A stretch of DNA of 64,000 nt from Rhizobium mesoamericanum STM3625 (GTDB lineage: Bacteria; Pseudomonadota; Alphaproteobacteria; Rhizobiales; Rhizobiaceae): positions 3,766,886 to 3,830,885 of the forward strand of contig NZ_HF536772.1 in the NCBI RefSeq assembly GCF_000312665.1, given 5' to 3'. A program made the translations under genes and the position numbers. Under the pieces are notes generated by a model. That model had not been told where the DNA came from and did no database searches. It saw only the letters and a program-made list of their open reading frames with translations. Positions 1 through 7,515 of this stretch are shown piece after piece; position 1 is the first letter of the stretch; the number at the start of each line of letters is the position of its first letter.

Positions 1-179
1 GGGGTGGAATCGCAATCTGGTTTGGCTGCGACGACGCTGACCAATTGCACGCTCATCTCTGCGAGCGCGACGTGCGGATAGCTTTTCCGCCGAAGGACGG
101 CCCGTTCGGACGTTATTTCGCCTTCGTCGATCCATTTGGCTATACAATAACGGCGCATACCGTCCCAACAAACCAATAG
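1..179 (+). CDS. VOC (glyoxalase/bleomycin-resistance) family protein, C-terminal fragment
   Basis: The window opens inside a gene read in frame 3. Its last 58 codons include an IAIWFGCDDADQLHAHL stretch and end with FAFVDPFGYTITAH. The latter is the typical last strand of a vicinal-oxygen-chelate module (F-x-DP-x-G), seen in PhnB-like and glyoxalase-like proteins. The start and the metal-binding N-terminal half lie outside the window, so the substrate cannot be inferred. Most small members of this family act as isomerases, dioxygenases or antibiotic-binding proteins. The family call is fairly secure and the function is not. Confidence 0.7.
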   Translation, partial: GGIAIWFGCDDADQLHAHLCERDVRIAFPPKDGPFGRYFAFVDPFGYTITAHTVPTNQ

Positions 180-501
180 AAGGTGCGTCCACACAGACGA
201 TGTCACCCTGACCGTCGCACCGACCCGGTGATACGGACGCAAGTGGAAGTGGGCTTGAAAGCCGTAATCCCAGCGTCCGCCATCGCGTTCGCAATAGCTA
301 AGTGCCCTATCAATGTGGTGAGACCGTGCTGTAGCTGCCAGCACTGATTGCCCGATGAAAGTTCTCTAAGGGCCGATAGCCTCAGAAGCGGAGATTTGCC
401 TCGAGTTGAACAGGGACAGCAGACTATAAGCAGCTGGACTGAAGCCGACATCATGGACCACCTGTGGACAGCCCATGATCGATTAAGTCGCAAGCAAGTG
501 C
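180..501. other. Intergenic region, no recognisable gene
   Basis: These 322 bp separate the VOC gene from the convergent dihydrofolate-reductase-like gene. Reading frames of 60-130 codons exist on both strands, but they have no convincing ribosome-binding site, no recognisable domain and an irregular composition rich in Ser, Arg and Cys. I see no clear terminator hairpin. It could be the remnant of a lost gene, but nothing can be named. Confidence 0.4.
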
Positions 502-1143
502 CTAGCGTTGGAAAGTCAGGTGAATGGTGCCACTCGGTGCCGTTTCCGTCTTGACCTCGAAGCCGGCTTCCAGGCCGCGCAGATCGTCCCACAGGCGTAT
601 TCCGCGCCCGAGCAAGATCGGAGCGATCGCCACGTGAAGGCGATCGACAAGGCCTGCCTTAAGGAAATCGCGAGCAACGGTAGCGCCACCGCCAACACGC
701 ACGTCTTTGCCGCCCGCCACACTGACTGCCCGCTGCAGCGCATCGGCAGGCGTGGTGCTGAGGAAATGGAAAATTGTCCCGCCGGCCATTTCCAGGGAGG
801 GGCGTGGCTTATGGGTGAGAACGAAAACCGGACACCGGAACGGCGGCTCGTCGCCCCACCAGCCACGCCAGTTCGGATCCTCGGGAAAGTTGTGCAGACC
901 GAACATGCCCGCGCCCATGATCTCGGCTCCGACATTTTCGAAGTACGACTTCGCGTAGTCGTCGTCGACGCCTGTAGTCCCAGCCCCGCTGGTATCCTTG
1001 AACACGCGCTCGCGGAACGTGCGGGTTGCTACATACGCGCCGACGAGACGCGACCAGTCCTCGCCGAACGGGACGTCCGGCGTCTGGTCCGTCGTTGTCG
1101 CGAAACCATCGAGCGAAATCATGAGATCGACACGAACTACCAC
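502..1143 (-). CDS. Dihydrofolate-reductase-like (RibD C-terminal domain) family protein
   Basis: This 213-residue protein has the RibD_C/DHFR-like fold. It starts VVRVDLMISLDGF, has a DEPPFRCPVFVLTHKPR segment mid-protein, and carries the NADPH-binding GGKDVRVGGGATVARDFL stretch followed by a long beta region. Family members are small NADPH-dependent reductases, mostly of unknown substrate. The longest frame would start 30 bp upstream. I chose GTG at 1143 because AAGGAG sits 6-7 bases before it and homologues begin at this point. The gene is divergent from an ArsR-SRPBCC pair, and two perfect palindromes lie in the shared upstream region, so it is probably under the same ArsR repressor. Confidence 0.85.
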   Translation of the reverse strand: MVVRVDLMISLDGFATTTDQTPDVPFGEDWSRLVGAYVATRTFRERVFKDTSGAGTTGVDDDYAKSYFENVGAEIMGAGMFGLHNFPEDPNWRGWWGDEPPFRCPVFVLTHKPRPSLEMAGGTIFHFLSTTPADALQRAVSVAGGKDVRVGGGATVARDFLKAGLVDRLHVAIAPILLGRGIRLWDDLRGLEAGFEVKTETAPSGTIHLTFQR

Positions 1144-1200
1144 TGTTGTTCTCCTTGCGAGCGGTTGCACCATCAGCCTCCATCTTTAGAGTCAGATACT

Positions 1201-1248
1201 AAGGCATCTGCCTTTGTATCGAGGGTCAAATACTAAGGCAAGTGCCTT
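1201..1248. promoter_or_regulatory. Tandem palindromic operators between divergent DHFR-like and arsR genes
   Basis: Two perfect inverted repeats of the form AAGGCA-N2-TGCCTT lie at 1201-1214 and 1235-1248. Both are preceded by ATACT, and their starts are 34 bp apart. A degenerate third copy with an intact TGCCTT half-site overlaps the arsR start codon at 1290. Their position, between two divergent genes and just upstream of a winged-helix regulator, suggests operator sites for that regulator controlling both directions. The assignment to this ArsR protein is inference. Confidence 0.65.
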
Positions 1249-1289
1249 ATTATCCTTGACTGACCTTCTGTCGCGTTTTAATAGGCCAC

Positions 1290-1646
1290 ATGCCTTACCA
1301 CTCGACGCCCCTCGACCTCGCCTTTCACGCTCTCAGCGATCCGACTCGCCGCGCGGTGGTGTCGCGCCTGGCTACCGGCGAAGTACCAGTCAGCGTCCTG
1401 GCCGAGCCTTTCGACATGGCGCTGCCATCCTTCGCCCAGCATCTCAAGGTGCTGGAAGATTGCGGGCTGATCGCTAGCGAAAAGCGCGGGCGCAGCCGCT
1501 GGTGCTGGCTGGTGCAGGCGCGTTTCGATGAGGCGGCGGACTGGATGGACGCGGAGCGCCGGCGCTGGACCGAGCGGTTGGATCGGCTGGAACTCTATTT
1601 GGACAACACACAAGAGGATGGCGAAGGCAATGGCAAACCCGTTTGA
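1290..1646 (+). CDS. ArsR-family winged-helix transcriptional regulator
   Basis: This 118-residue protein is a single ArsR-type winged helix. LAFHALSDPTRRAVVSRLA is the first helix pair, and SVLAEPFDMALPSFAQHLKVLE is the recognition region, followed by the GLIASEKRGRSRWCW wing. It has no metal-binding ELCVCDL motif. It therefore belongs to the non-metal subgroup that usually sits next to an AHSA1/SRPBCC gene, as it does here. The SRPBCC reading frame overlaps its 3' end. The protein probably represses itself and the divergent reductase gene through the AAGGCA/TGCCTT palindromes just upstream. The inducing ligand is unknown. No strong ribosome-binding site precedes the ATG. Confidence 0.88.
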   Translation: MPYHSTPLDLAFHALSDPTRRAVVSRLATGEVPVSVLAEPFDMALPSFAQHLKVLEDCGLIASEKRGRSRWCWLVQARFDEAADWMDAERRRWTERLDRLELYLDNTQEDGEGNGKPV

Positions 1647-2109
1647 TACATGGTCGCTCGATCGAGAGATCGTGCTGGTGAAAATTCTGAATCACCGGCG
1701 CGACAAGGTTTTTGCGGCTTGGATGGACCCTGGGGCTCTAGCCGAATGGTACGGTCCGGCCGGCCTGAAGATCGAGAGCTACGAGGCGGACATACGCGAG
1801 GGCGGACTCTGGCGGTTCGACATGGTTGGCGTGTTCGAGGGCCAAGAGCAGCGTTTCCCGAACCTCATGCGCTTTCTGGAGATCGTTCCTAACGAGCGGA
1901 TCGTGATGGACTATGGCACGCCTGATCCCAACGACCCCGACCGTTTCCGCGCCACGGTGACCTTCGATGAGCAGGCCGACGGCAAGACCGTGCTGACCAT
2001 GCGCCAGCTCCACCCCAGCGCAAAGCGGCGTCAGGTGGTTATCGGCTTCGGTGCCGTGGAATACGGGCTGCAGACGCTGGACGGCCTCGCCGCCTGGCTG
2101 GATGGATGA
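1618..2109 (+). CDS. SRPBCC (AHSA1-like) domain protein
   Basis: This protein of about 163 residues has the START-like helix-grip fold of the AHSA1 family. The N-terminal strand is REIVLVKILNHRRDKVFAAW, followed by MDPGALAEWYGP, then the GLWRFDM and VTFDEQADGKTVLTM strands. The frame overlaps arsR and the two are surely co-transcribed. ArsR-AHSA1 pairs are widespread, and the SRPBCC partner is thought to bind a hydrophobic small molecule. An ATG at 1630 is an equally possible start, with AGAGG 12 bases before it. Its substrate cannot be read from the sequence. Confidence 0.85.
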   Translation: MAKAMANPFDTWSLDREIVLVKILNHRRDKVFAAWMDPGALAEWYGPAGLKIESYEADIREGGLWRFDMVGVFEGQEQRFPNLMRFLEIVPNERIVMDYGTPDPNDPDRFRATVTFDEQADGKTVLTMRQLHPSAKRRQVVIGFGAVEYGLQTLDGLAAWLDG

Positions 2110-2327
2110 GGACATATTCCATTAGAAGCGCCCGTGTTGCCTTGCCGGTTTTGACGATGCCGAAGCCGGTAGGCGATACCGACGTTTAACGAATGCACAT
2201 GTCCGATCGGGTGAGCGTTCGAACTCGGCCGTTCTCATTTCACCAATGCGCTCAAGCATGTCGAACGCTGCCCGGGTAGGCTGCGGGCCATCCAAATGGA
2301 AGCGCCAGATCGCCGAGGCTGACGGCT

Positions 2328-3363
2328 TCAGGTCTTGGCAGCTAAGGCCTGAATGGTCGGCTGATCGACCAGCCCGTCCACGAACCAGTTCGGGTAGACA
2401 GGAGAAAGCGCCGTGGCTTGGTCGAGTGCGGAAAGCTCTTCTGGAGCGAGATGAACGTCCGCAGCCTTGAGGTTGTCATTGAGCTGCGAAAGCTTGCTCG
2501 ATCCGAGGAGGACGGAGGTTACTGCCTGTCTTCGACAGAAGCCAGGCGATCGCGACCTGAGCGACGCTCGCTGCGTGGCGATCTGCGATCATTCGCATGT
2601 CCTCGACGAGCTTAAATCCCAGTTCCTTGTTTGTCGGCAGGATGTCGAAACCGGAGAGGCGGTTGTCAGAATCCTGAAGGCTTTCGCGCGTGTATTTTCC
2701 GCTGAGGAATCCTGCGGCGAGGGGGCTCCAAACCGTCATCCCGAGACCGAAATGCTTCATCATCGGGATTATATCCCGCTCGACATCGCGGCCGAGAAGC
2801 GAGTAGTTCACCTGTCCATGCGTGAATTTCGCCCAGCCATTCGCCTTCTGAAGTTCCAGTGCGGAGGCTACCTTCCAAGCCGACCAGTTCGAGAAACCGA
2901 GATAGCGCACTTTTCCCGCGCGAACGATGTCGTCTAGCGCCTGAAGGGTCTCGTCGAGCTGGGTGAAGGGGTCTTCCTTGTGAACGACGTAGACATCGAT
3001 CCAGTCGGTGCCCAGACGCTTCAGGCTTTGGTCAACGGACCACATGATATGGCGGCGGGAGAGACCCGCCTGAGTGATCGGGGCACCTGAACGGAAGCCT
3101 ACTTTTGTCGTGATGACTGCTTCCGAGCGCCGGGCCTTCAGGGCAGCACCGAGAAGCTCCTCGGACTGGCCGCCAGCATAGGCGTCTGCGGTGTCGAAGA
3201 GGTTCACGCCCGCGTCTAGGGCCGCTCCGACGAGTTCGTCGGCATCGTTCGCGCCGACCTTGTAGACCGAAGCGATGTCTTTGTTGCCGCTGGAGAAAGT
3301 CATGGCGCCAAAAGCGAGCCGGGACACGACAAGGCCAGTTTGACCGAGATTTGCGTACTGCAT
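2328..3363 (-). pseudogene. Aldo/keto reductase, frameshifted near the 3' end
   Basis: Residues 1 to about 280 form a normal NADPH-dependent aldo/keto reductase barrel. It starts MQYANLGQTGLVVSRLAFG, has FDTADAYAGGQSEELLG (Asp and Tyr of the catalytic tetrad) and KVGFRSG with the catalytic Lys, and the His in DVYVVHKED. After AIAWLLSKTG the frame goes wrong and stops at 2476. In the adjacent frame the expected C-terminus continues without interruption (VTSVLLGSSKLSQLNDNLKA to WFVDGLVDQPTIQALAAKT) and stops at 2328. One extra base near 2521-2524 explains the shift, and without it the protein would be 344 residues. The start at 3363 has AGAAGG 8 bases upstream. It is either a true mutation or a sequencing error. 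Confidence 0.85.
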
Positions 3364-3567
3364 TGTATCCACCTTCTCAATGTTCGAAGAGTAAGAAATC
3401 GCTTAAGTTAGGATTGTATTTTGATCACCCCGCAGTCTCTTCCAGAGGACCGCAAAACTGTTCTTCGACAAAATTCGATTGCGCCGGATTAAGGCTCACA
3501 ATCGGGGACGAAACCAAAGCTGCCGCCGAGCGCGCTCATGGCACAAACGGATGCGCTATGCGACCAA

Positions 3568-4038
3568 CTATAAGGACTGGCGGAAAAAAACAACGCGCTC
3601 AGCCTCCTCGAACCCGAGCGCCCTGTGAAACAAGTGACTTTCAATGTTATCGATGGAAGCATCAGATGCGAATTCCACACACCCAAGCGCTTTTCCTGCT
3701 GATCTGACCGCATCGAACAGTGCTCTTCCGATCCCCTGCCGTCGATAGGCTGGCTCGACGTAAATTCCTTCGAGGAAGAGGACCGGCGAGGACGAGCACC
3801 CGTTCACATAGTCATGACGAAGGCAAGCTTCGGCAAACCCAGCCAAAACACCATCGGGTAGTGGGGCGACAATCCCAAACATCTCGTCCGAATTTCGGGC
3901 TATCATTGTATCGAGTTCGTCCGCATGATAGCCGCTGGAGTGGCTGGGCCATAATGCCGCTCTCAGCCGAGACCACTCACGTAGATGGTCGGCGCAACCA
4001 CGCACGGTTGCTACTGGAAGGCCCGGCTCTTTTCGCAT
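3568..4038 (-). CDS. GNAT acetyltransferase, aminoglycoside 6'-N-acetyltransferase-like
   Basis: This 156-residue GNAT enzyme has the acetyl-CoA-binding loop YRRQGIGRALF. It also has flanking features typical of AAC(6') enzymes: RAALWPSHSSGYHADEL near the N-terminus, HDYVNGCSSSPVLFLEGIYV in the middle, and EFASDASIDNIESHLFHRAL followed by GFEEAERVVFF at the end. AAC(6') enzymes acetylate the 6'-amine of aminoglycosides, and the resemblance spans the full length. The start at 4038 has GAGGAG five bases upstream. Whether this copy gives resistance or acetylates another amine cannot be told from sequence. Confidence 0.82.
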   Translation of the reverse strand: MRKEPGLPVATVRGCADHLREWSRLRAALWPSHSSGYHADELDTMIARNSDEMFGIVAPLPDGVLAGFAEACLRHDYVNGCSSSPVLFLEGIYVEPAYRRQGIGRALFDAVRSAGKALGCVEFASDASIDNIESHLFHRALGFEEAERVVFFRQSL

Positions 4039-4366
4039 TGAACTCCTCGCAGCTTGTTTTCGCTCACAATACGCGTGTGGGGAGCGATCTCAATGTCCTG
4101 TATTAGCGGTGTAAGGCAAGGACCGTCGAGCAGCGGCCCCAAACTGTAAGCTTGGCTTGAGTTACCGATTCGCGACTGCGGCAGCGGCCTTCCGGATAAC
4201 GTCGATGACGACGTCCGCCGTCGTGATACGAAGGAAACAGCGCGAAGCCAATTCGGAGCCGGGACTTAGGTCCCAGAAGCCATGACCGGAAGGCGTACCG
4301 CCATGCGGTTATGACAGCTGCTGCCTTCCGCCCAACAGGGAACCTTGTCCTGTGAAGAGAGTTTCG
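4039..4366. other. Intergenic region upstream of histidine kinase gene
   Basis: These 328 bp separate the divergent acetyltransferase and histidine kinase genes. I find no small gene with a credible ribosome-binding site. The promoters of both genes must lie here. A GGAAC at 4339 resembles the -35 of general-stress-response promoters, but no matching -10 is placed convincingly. Confidence 0.4.
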
Positions 4367-5353
4367 ATGGCCATGGAAAATCTCCTCCTTGCGGTGCTGT
4401 CCAGAACGCAAACTTCGACGCTGGTGCGATACTCGGTCACCATTGGCATCGTGGCTTCGGCGACGCTTCTGCGAGCGGCGCTCGACGCACCTCTGCAGAA
4501 CTATCAGTTGCTTCTGTTCGTACCCGCCGTCTTCCTGGCCGCCTTGTTGTGCGACCGAGGCTCCGGTTATCTCGCCACCGTTTTGAGCGCCGTGATCGCC
4601 ACATGGATTTTCATTGCTCCCAAGTGGAGCGTGGCTATCCGGGCTGATCAATGGCTCCCACTCTTCCTCTTCGTCGTGATCGGTTTCGGAATTACAGCAG
4701 TTACCGAGAGCCTCAGGCACGCCGTCACAAATCTGGCCCGGTTGGAGAAGGCGAGGGCCGTCCAGTTGGAAGAACTCGGCCACCGCACCAAGAACGATCT
4801 GGCCACTTTGGCCTCACTTCTACGCCTTCAGGCACGGGCACTGGAACAAGGTCCGGCCCGGGCCGCCCTGGACGATGCGGTTTCGCGGCTGAACGTCATC
4901 GCGCACGTGCACCGCCATCTTCAGGAAAGCCACAATGACGGCGCGGCGGTCGACATCGCCGACTACCTGGAAGAGCTGACCCAAGGGCTGGCCGATTTGC
5001 TGCGCGACGTGAGGCCAATCGCCCTCAGGGTTAGGAGCCCGCACCTACTCGTTCCCTCCAATGAGGCCTCGTCCATCGGCCTGATTGTCAACGAATTGGT
5101 GACGAACGCCTTTAAGTACGCCTTCCCGAACGACGATGGCGGGAGCGTGGAGATCACGCTGACCTCGGAAGGAGCGGACATCCTCCTCACCGTGGCAGAC
5201 AACGGGGCAGGGTGCCCGCCCGACCTTGGCGACGGCATCGGATCGAAACTCGTCAAGCTGATGGCGGCGCAGTTCGATGGCGAGGTGATCAGGCATCCTT
5301 CGGAGAAGGGGTGCCGTATCGACGTCAGGCTGAGGTCGTCGCCCGGTGGCTGA
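4367..5353 (+). CDS. HWE/HisKA_2-type sensor histidine kinase with DUF4118 membrane domain
   Basis: This protein has about 328 residues. Its first 120 contain three to four membrane helices of the DUF4118 type (TLVRYSVTIGIVASATLL, YQLLLFVPAVFLAALLC, LFLFVVIGFGITAV). The dimerisation and phosphoacceptor region follows, ELGHRTKNDLATLASLLRLQA, with His in the H-R-x-K-N context typical of HWE/HisKA_2 kinases. The ATP-binding domain has NELVTNAFKYAFP (N box) and VADNGAGCP (G1 box). No response regulator gene lies nearby, so it is an orphan kinase, possibly feeding the general stress pathway. ATG 4367 is preferred over GTG 4352 because GAAGAGAG lies just upstream. Confidence 0.85.
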   Translation: MAMENLLLAVLSRTQTSTLVRYSVTIGIVASATLLRAALDAPLQNYQLLLFVPAVFLAALLCDRGSGYLATVLSAVIATWIFIAPKWSVAIRADQWLPLFLFVVIGFGITAVTESLRHAVTNLARLEKARAVQLEELGHRTKNDLATLASLLRLQARALEQGPARAALDDAVSRLNVIAHVHRHLQESHNDGAAVDIADYLEELTQGLADLLRDVRPIALRVRSPHLLVPSNEASSIGLIVNELVTNAFKYAFPNDDGGSVEITLTSEGADILLTVADNGAGCPPDLGDGIGSKLVKLMAAQFDGEVIRHPSEKGCRIDVRLRSSPGG

Positions 5354-5421
5354 TATTGTGTGCTCACACGACTTCCATGTCCGAGGTTCGCGGCCGGCGG
5401 GTCGTTGCTAGCGATGCTCGT

Positions 5422-6237
5422 TCAAGACACTTGCAAATTCACCTTTATAAACTCGATCGTACGCGACCAGGCTAGCTTTGCTGCTCCGGCTGAATAGTGG
5501 GCGCCGTCGCTGTCGTCGTCAAAGCCGCGCTCCGTGTTCTCATAGGTGAATATCTCTGCCTTCAGCCCAGTCTTCCTTACCAGATCGACAAACGCCGGAA
5601 TCTCGGGATCTACGAATTGGTCCTTACCGGCCAGGTTGAGCAGAAGGGGGGTCCTGAAAGCGCCAGCATCCGTGATCGACGGCGGGTGTCCATAGAAGAT
5701 GACCGCTCCATCGAGATCGGTTCCGTTGGTGACGAGGTCATCTATCGCAGTCGCGCCCAGGCCAAAGCCGATCGCGCCAATCTTCCCGTTGCTAACGCCG
5801 TTGGATTTCAGCCAGCCCAAGGCCGACCGAGTATCGGCGAGCATATTCGACCTGCTCTCCATTTCCACCGTTTCGAGGGCGGGGCCGCGCTCAGTCGGAG
5901 TCCCTCCAAAACGCGATGCATAGTCAGGTGCCAAAGCAGCGAAACCATCGAGTGCCAAACGCCTGGTGACTTCCTCGAAGTGCGGCGTCAGACCCAACTT
6001 GTCGTGAAGCACCAGTACACCAGGATGAGGCGCGGTGTCGTCGGGGCGGGCAAGATAACAATCAAGTTGGCCCCAATCCGTATCAAGAGCTAGTCTTTCG
6101 GTGTGCAGTCGCCGGACGTCGCTGGGGATTTGGGCCGCTCTCGCAAATTCCTCGGCAACAAGGGAGGGCAGCGTTGCCATGGCTGCCATGCCGGCCACGT
6201 ATTCCGCCGTCTTTACAAGAAACGTCCGGCGCTTCAT
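5422..6237 (-). CDS. Tat-exported dienelactone-hydrolase-family protein lacking the nucleophile
   Basis: This 271-residue alpha/beta-hydrolase begins MKRRTFLVKTAEYVAGMAAM, a twin-arginine signal. The mature part has the dienelactone hydrolase layout: HPGVLVLHDKLGLTPHFEEV, LAPDYASRFGG, and later LAGKDQFVDPE (catalytic Asp) and DGAHYSAGAA (catalytic His). At the nucleophile elbow, family members have G-x-C-x-G-G. Here the DNA reads AIGFGLGATA, with Gly in place of Cys or Ser. The protein may therefore be catalytically inactive, or may bind rather than hydrolyse its ligand. The start at 6237 has only a weak ribosome-binding site. It is transcribed away from the exported ankyrin/YHS pair. Confidence 0.82.
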   Translation of the reverse strand: MKRRTFLVKTAEYVAGMAAMATLPSLVAEEFARAAQIPSDVRRLHTERLALDTDWGQLDCYLARPDDTAPHPGVLVLHDKLGLTPHFEEVTRRLALDGFAALAPDYASRFGGTPTERGPALETVEMESRSNMLADTRSALGWLKSNGVSNGKIGAIGFGLGATAIDDLVTNGTDLDGAVIFYGHPPSITDAGAFRTPLLLNLAGKDQFVDPEIPAFVDLVRKTGLKAEIFTYENTERGFDDDSDGAHYSAGAAKLAWSRTIEFIKVNLQVS

Positions 6238-6394
6238 GTGCGTCGATCTCCGCCCACGATATACTAGCGCAAACTTCCTAACGCAGTAACCACCGCGTGC
6301 GGCTTGCGATCGCTATAAATCGACCACCACGAGCGTCCGCCTATCCTATGAGTGGGCGCTGTGGTATTATATCGCGAAACACCGAGGTGAAGCC

Positions 6395-6991
6395 ATGCGC
6401 CGGTTGCTTGTATCGGTTGCGTTGTTTTTCGCAGCGACAGTAACGGCTGCGGGCGACCCCTTATTCGACGCCGTCTCGGAAGGAAACGCCATGGCCGTTG
6501 AGCGGTCACTGGCGGCAGGGGCTAATGTCGACAGCCGAACGAGAGATCAGGCAACACCCCTTATCAATGCCGCGCTCGGCGACCAGCTCGCTATCGTGGA
6601 CTTGCTGATCAGCAAGCACGCCGACGTCATGGCCCGGAACGCTGGCGGTTTCACCGCTCTTCATGCAGCTGCGTATTCGGGAAGCATACCGATCAGCAAG
6701 CTGCTCCTTGACCACGGAGCGGTTCTCGACGATGCGTCCAACAAAGCGGGGGTAACGCCGCTGATGATCGCGGGCGAAGAGAACCACGTCGCCCTTGCCG
6801 AGTTCCTGTTGGCCAAGGGGGCCGATGCAGAACACGCCGAGTCCCACGGTTACACACCAATCGCCAGGGCCATTTGGAAGGGCAACGTCGACATCGTCAG
6901 GCTCTATAAGCGGCATGGCGTCGCGTGTCCCCCGGTCAGCGTTTTACGGGTCGAGGAATTTTATAAGAAATGCATGGAAATCCATGATTGA
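6395..6991 (+). CDS. Exported ankyrin-repeat protein
   Basis: This 198-residue protein has a Sec signal peptide (MRRLLVSVALFFAATVTAAG). About four to five ankyrin repeats follow between residues 22 and 172. Each has the T-P-L/ALHAAA helix start and the LL-x-x-GA turn, for example FTALHAAAYSGSIPISKLLL and VTPLMIAGEENHVALAEFLL. Ankyrin repeats are protein-binding scaffolds, and export places this one in the periplasm. The start has GAGGTGAA upstream. The next gene, an exported YHS protein, begins 13 bp after the stop, so the two form an operon and may interact. Confidence 0.85.
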   Translation: MRRLLVSVALFFAATVTAAGDPLFDAVSEGNAMAVERSLAAGANVDSRTRDQATPLINAALGDQLAIVDLLISKHADVMARNAGGFTALHAAAYSGSIPISKLLLDHGAVLDDASNKAGVTPLMIAGEENHVALAEFLLAKGADAEHAESHGYTPIARAIWKGNVDIVRLYKRHGVACPPVSVLRVEEFYKKCMEIHD

Positions 6992-7004
6992 AGAGGAGGC
7001 GAAG

Positions 7005-7502
7005 ATGCACTCACGAAGCGTAACACAATGCCTTCGGTTTTTGGCAACCGTCGGCCTCGCTGCATGGGCTGTCGGGGAATCGCCGGCGGTGGCGGACGAC
7101 TCGGTAAACACGGGCTACTTCGGCGGCGTTGCCATCATGGGTTACGACACGGTCGCCTACTTCACCGAAGGCAAAGCGACAAAAGGCTCGGATAAATTCA
7201 CCTACGACTGGCTGGGCACACCGTGGCATTTCGCCAATTCAAAGCACCGCGAGATGTTCATGAGCGAGCCGCTGAAATACGCGCCTCAGTACGGCGGCTA
7301 CTGCACGGGCGAGGTTAGCGACGGCTCAGTCACAGTCAACGTCGACCCTGAAGCCTTTAAGATCGTCGACGGCAAGCTTTACCTGATGTATGACAAGACG
7401 GACGCGGAGGGCTTTGCCGCCCATCCGGCGGATATTGTGGCAAAGGCCGATGCCAAATGGCCGAAGATCGCCGCCGATCTCGAGCGAGATCAGTATCACT
7501 GA
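7005..7502 (+). CDS. Exported YHS-domain protein
   Basis: This 165-residue protein has a signal peptide (to about residue 30, ending SPAVADD). Its YHS-like domain includes VAIMGYDTVAYFTEGKA, FTYDWLGTPWHFANSKHREMF and YAPQYGGYCTGEVS. YHS domains resemble metal-binding TRASH modules, and the single Cys in GGYCTG is typical of this exported subgroup. The start was moved to 7005, where GAGGAGGCGAAG precedes the ATG. The longer frame overlaps the ankyrin gene. The role is not known; a copper- or heme-linked function is speculation. Confidence 0.85.
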   Translation: MHSRSVTQCLRFLATVGLAAWAVGESPAVADDSVNTGYFGGVAIMGYDTVAYFTEGKATKGSDKFTYDWLGTPWHFANSKHREMFMSEPLKYAPQYGGYCTGEVSDGSVTVNVDPEAFKIVDGKLYLMYDKTDAEGFAAHPADIVAKADAKWPKIAADLERDQYH

Positions 7503-7515
7503 TACCGAGCGACAG

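Noticed and set aside
508..1236. A 242-codon plus-strand frame opposite the DHFR-like gene
   Set aside because: The minus-strand protein has a clear family fold and ribosome-binding site, and this frame has neither.
4339..4363. A GGAAC-N17-GTTT sequence resembling a general-stress sigma (EcfG) promoter before the histidine kinase
   Set aside because: The -10 lacks the C of CGTT and would start transcription at or inside the coding start.
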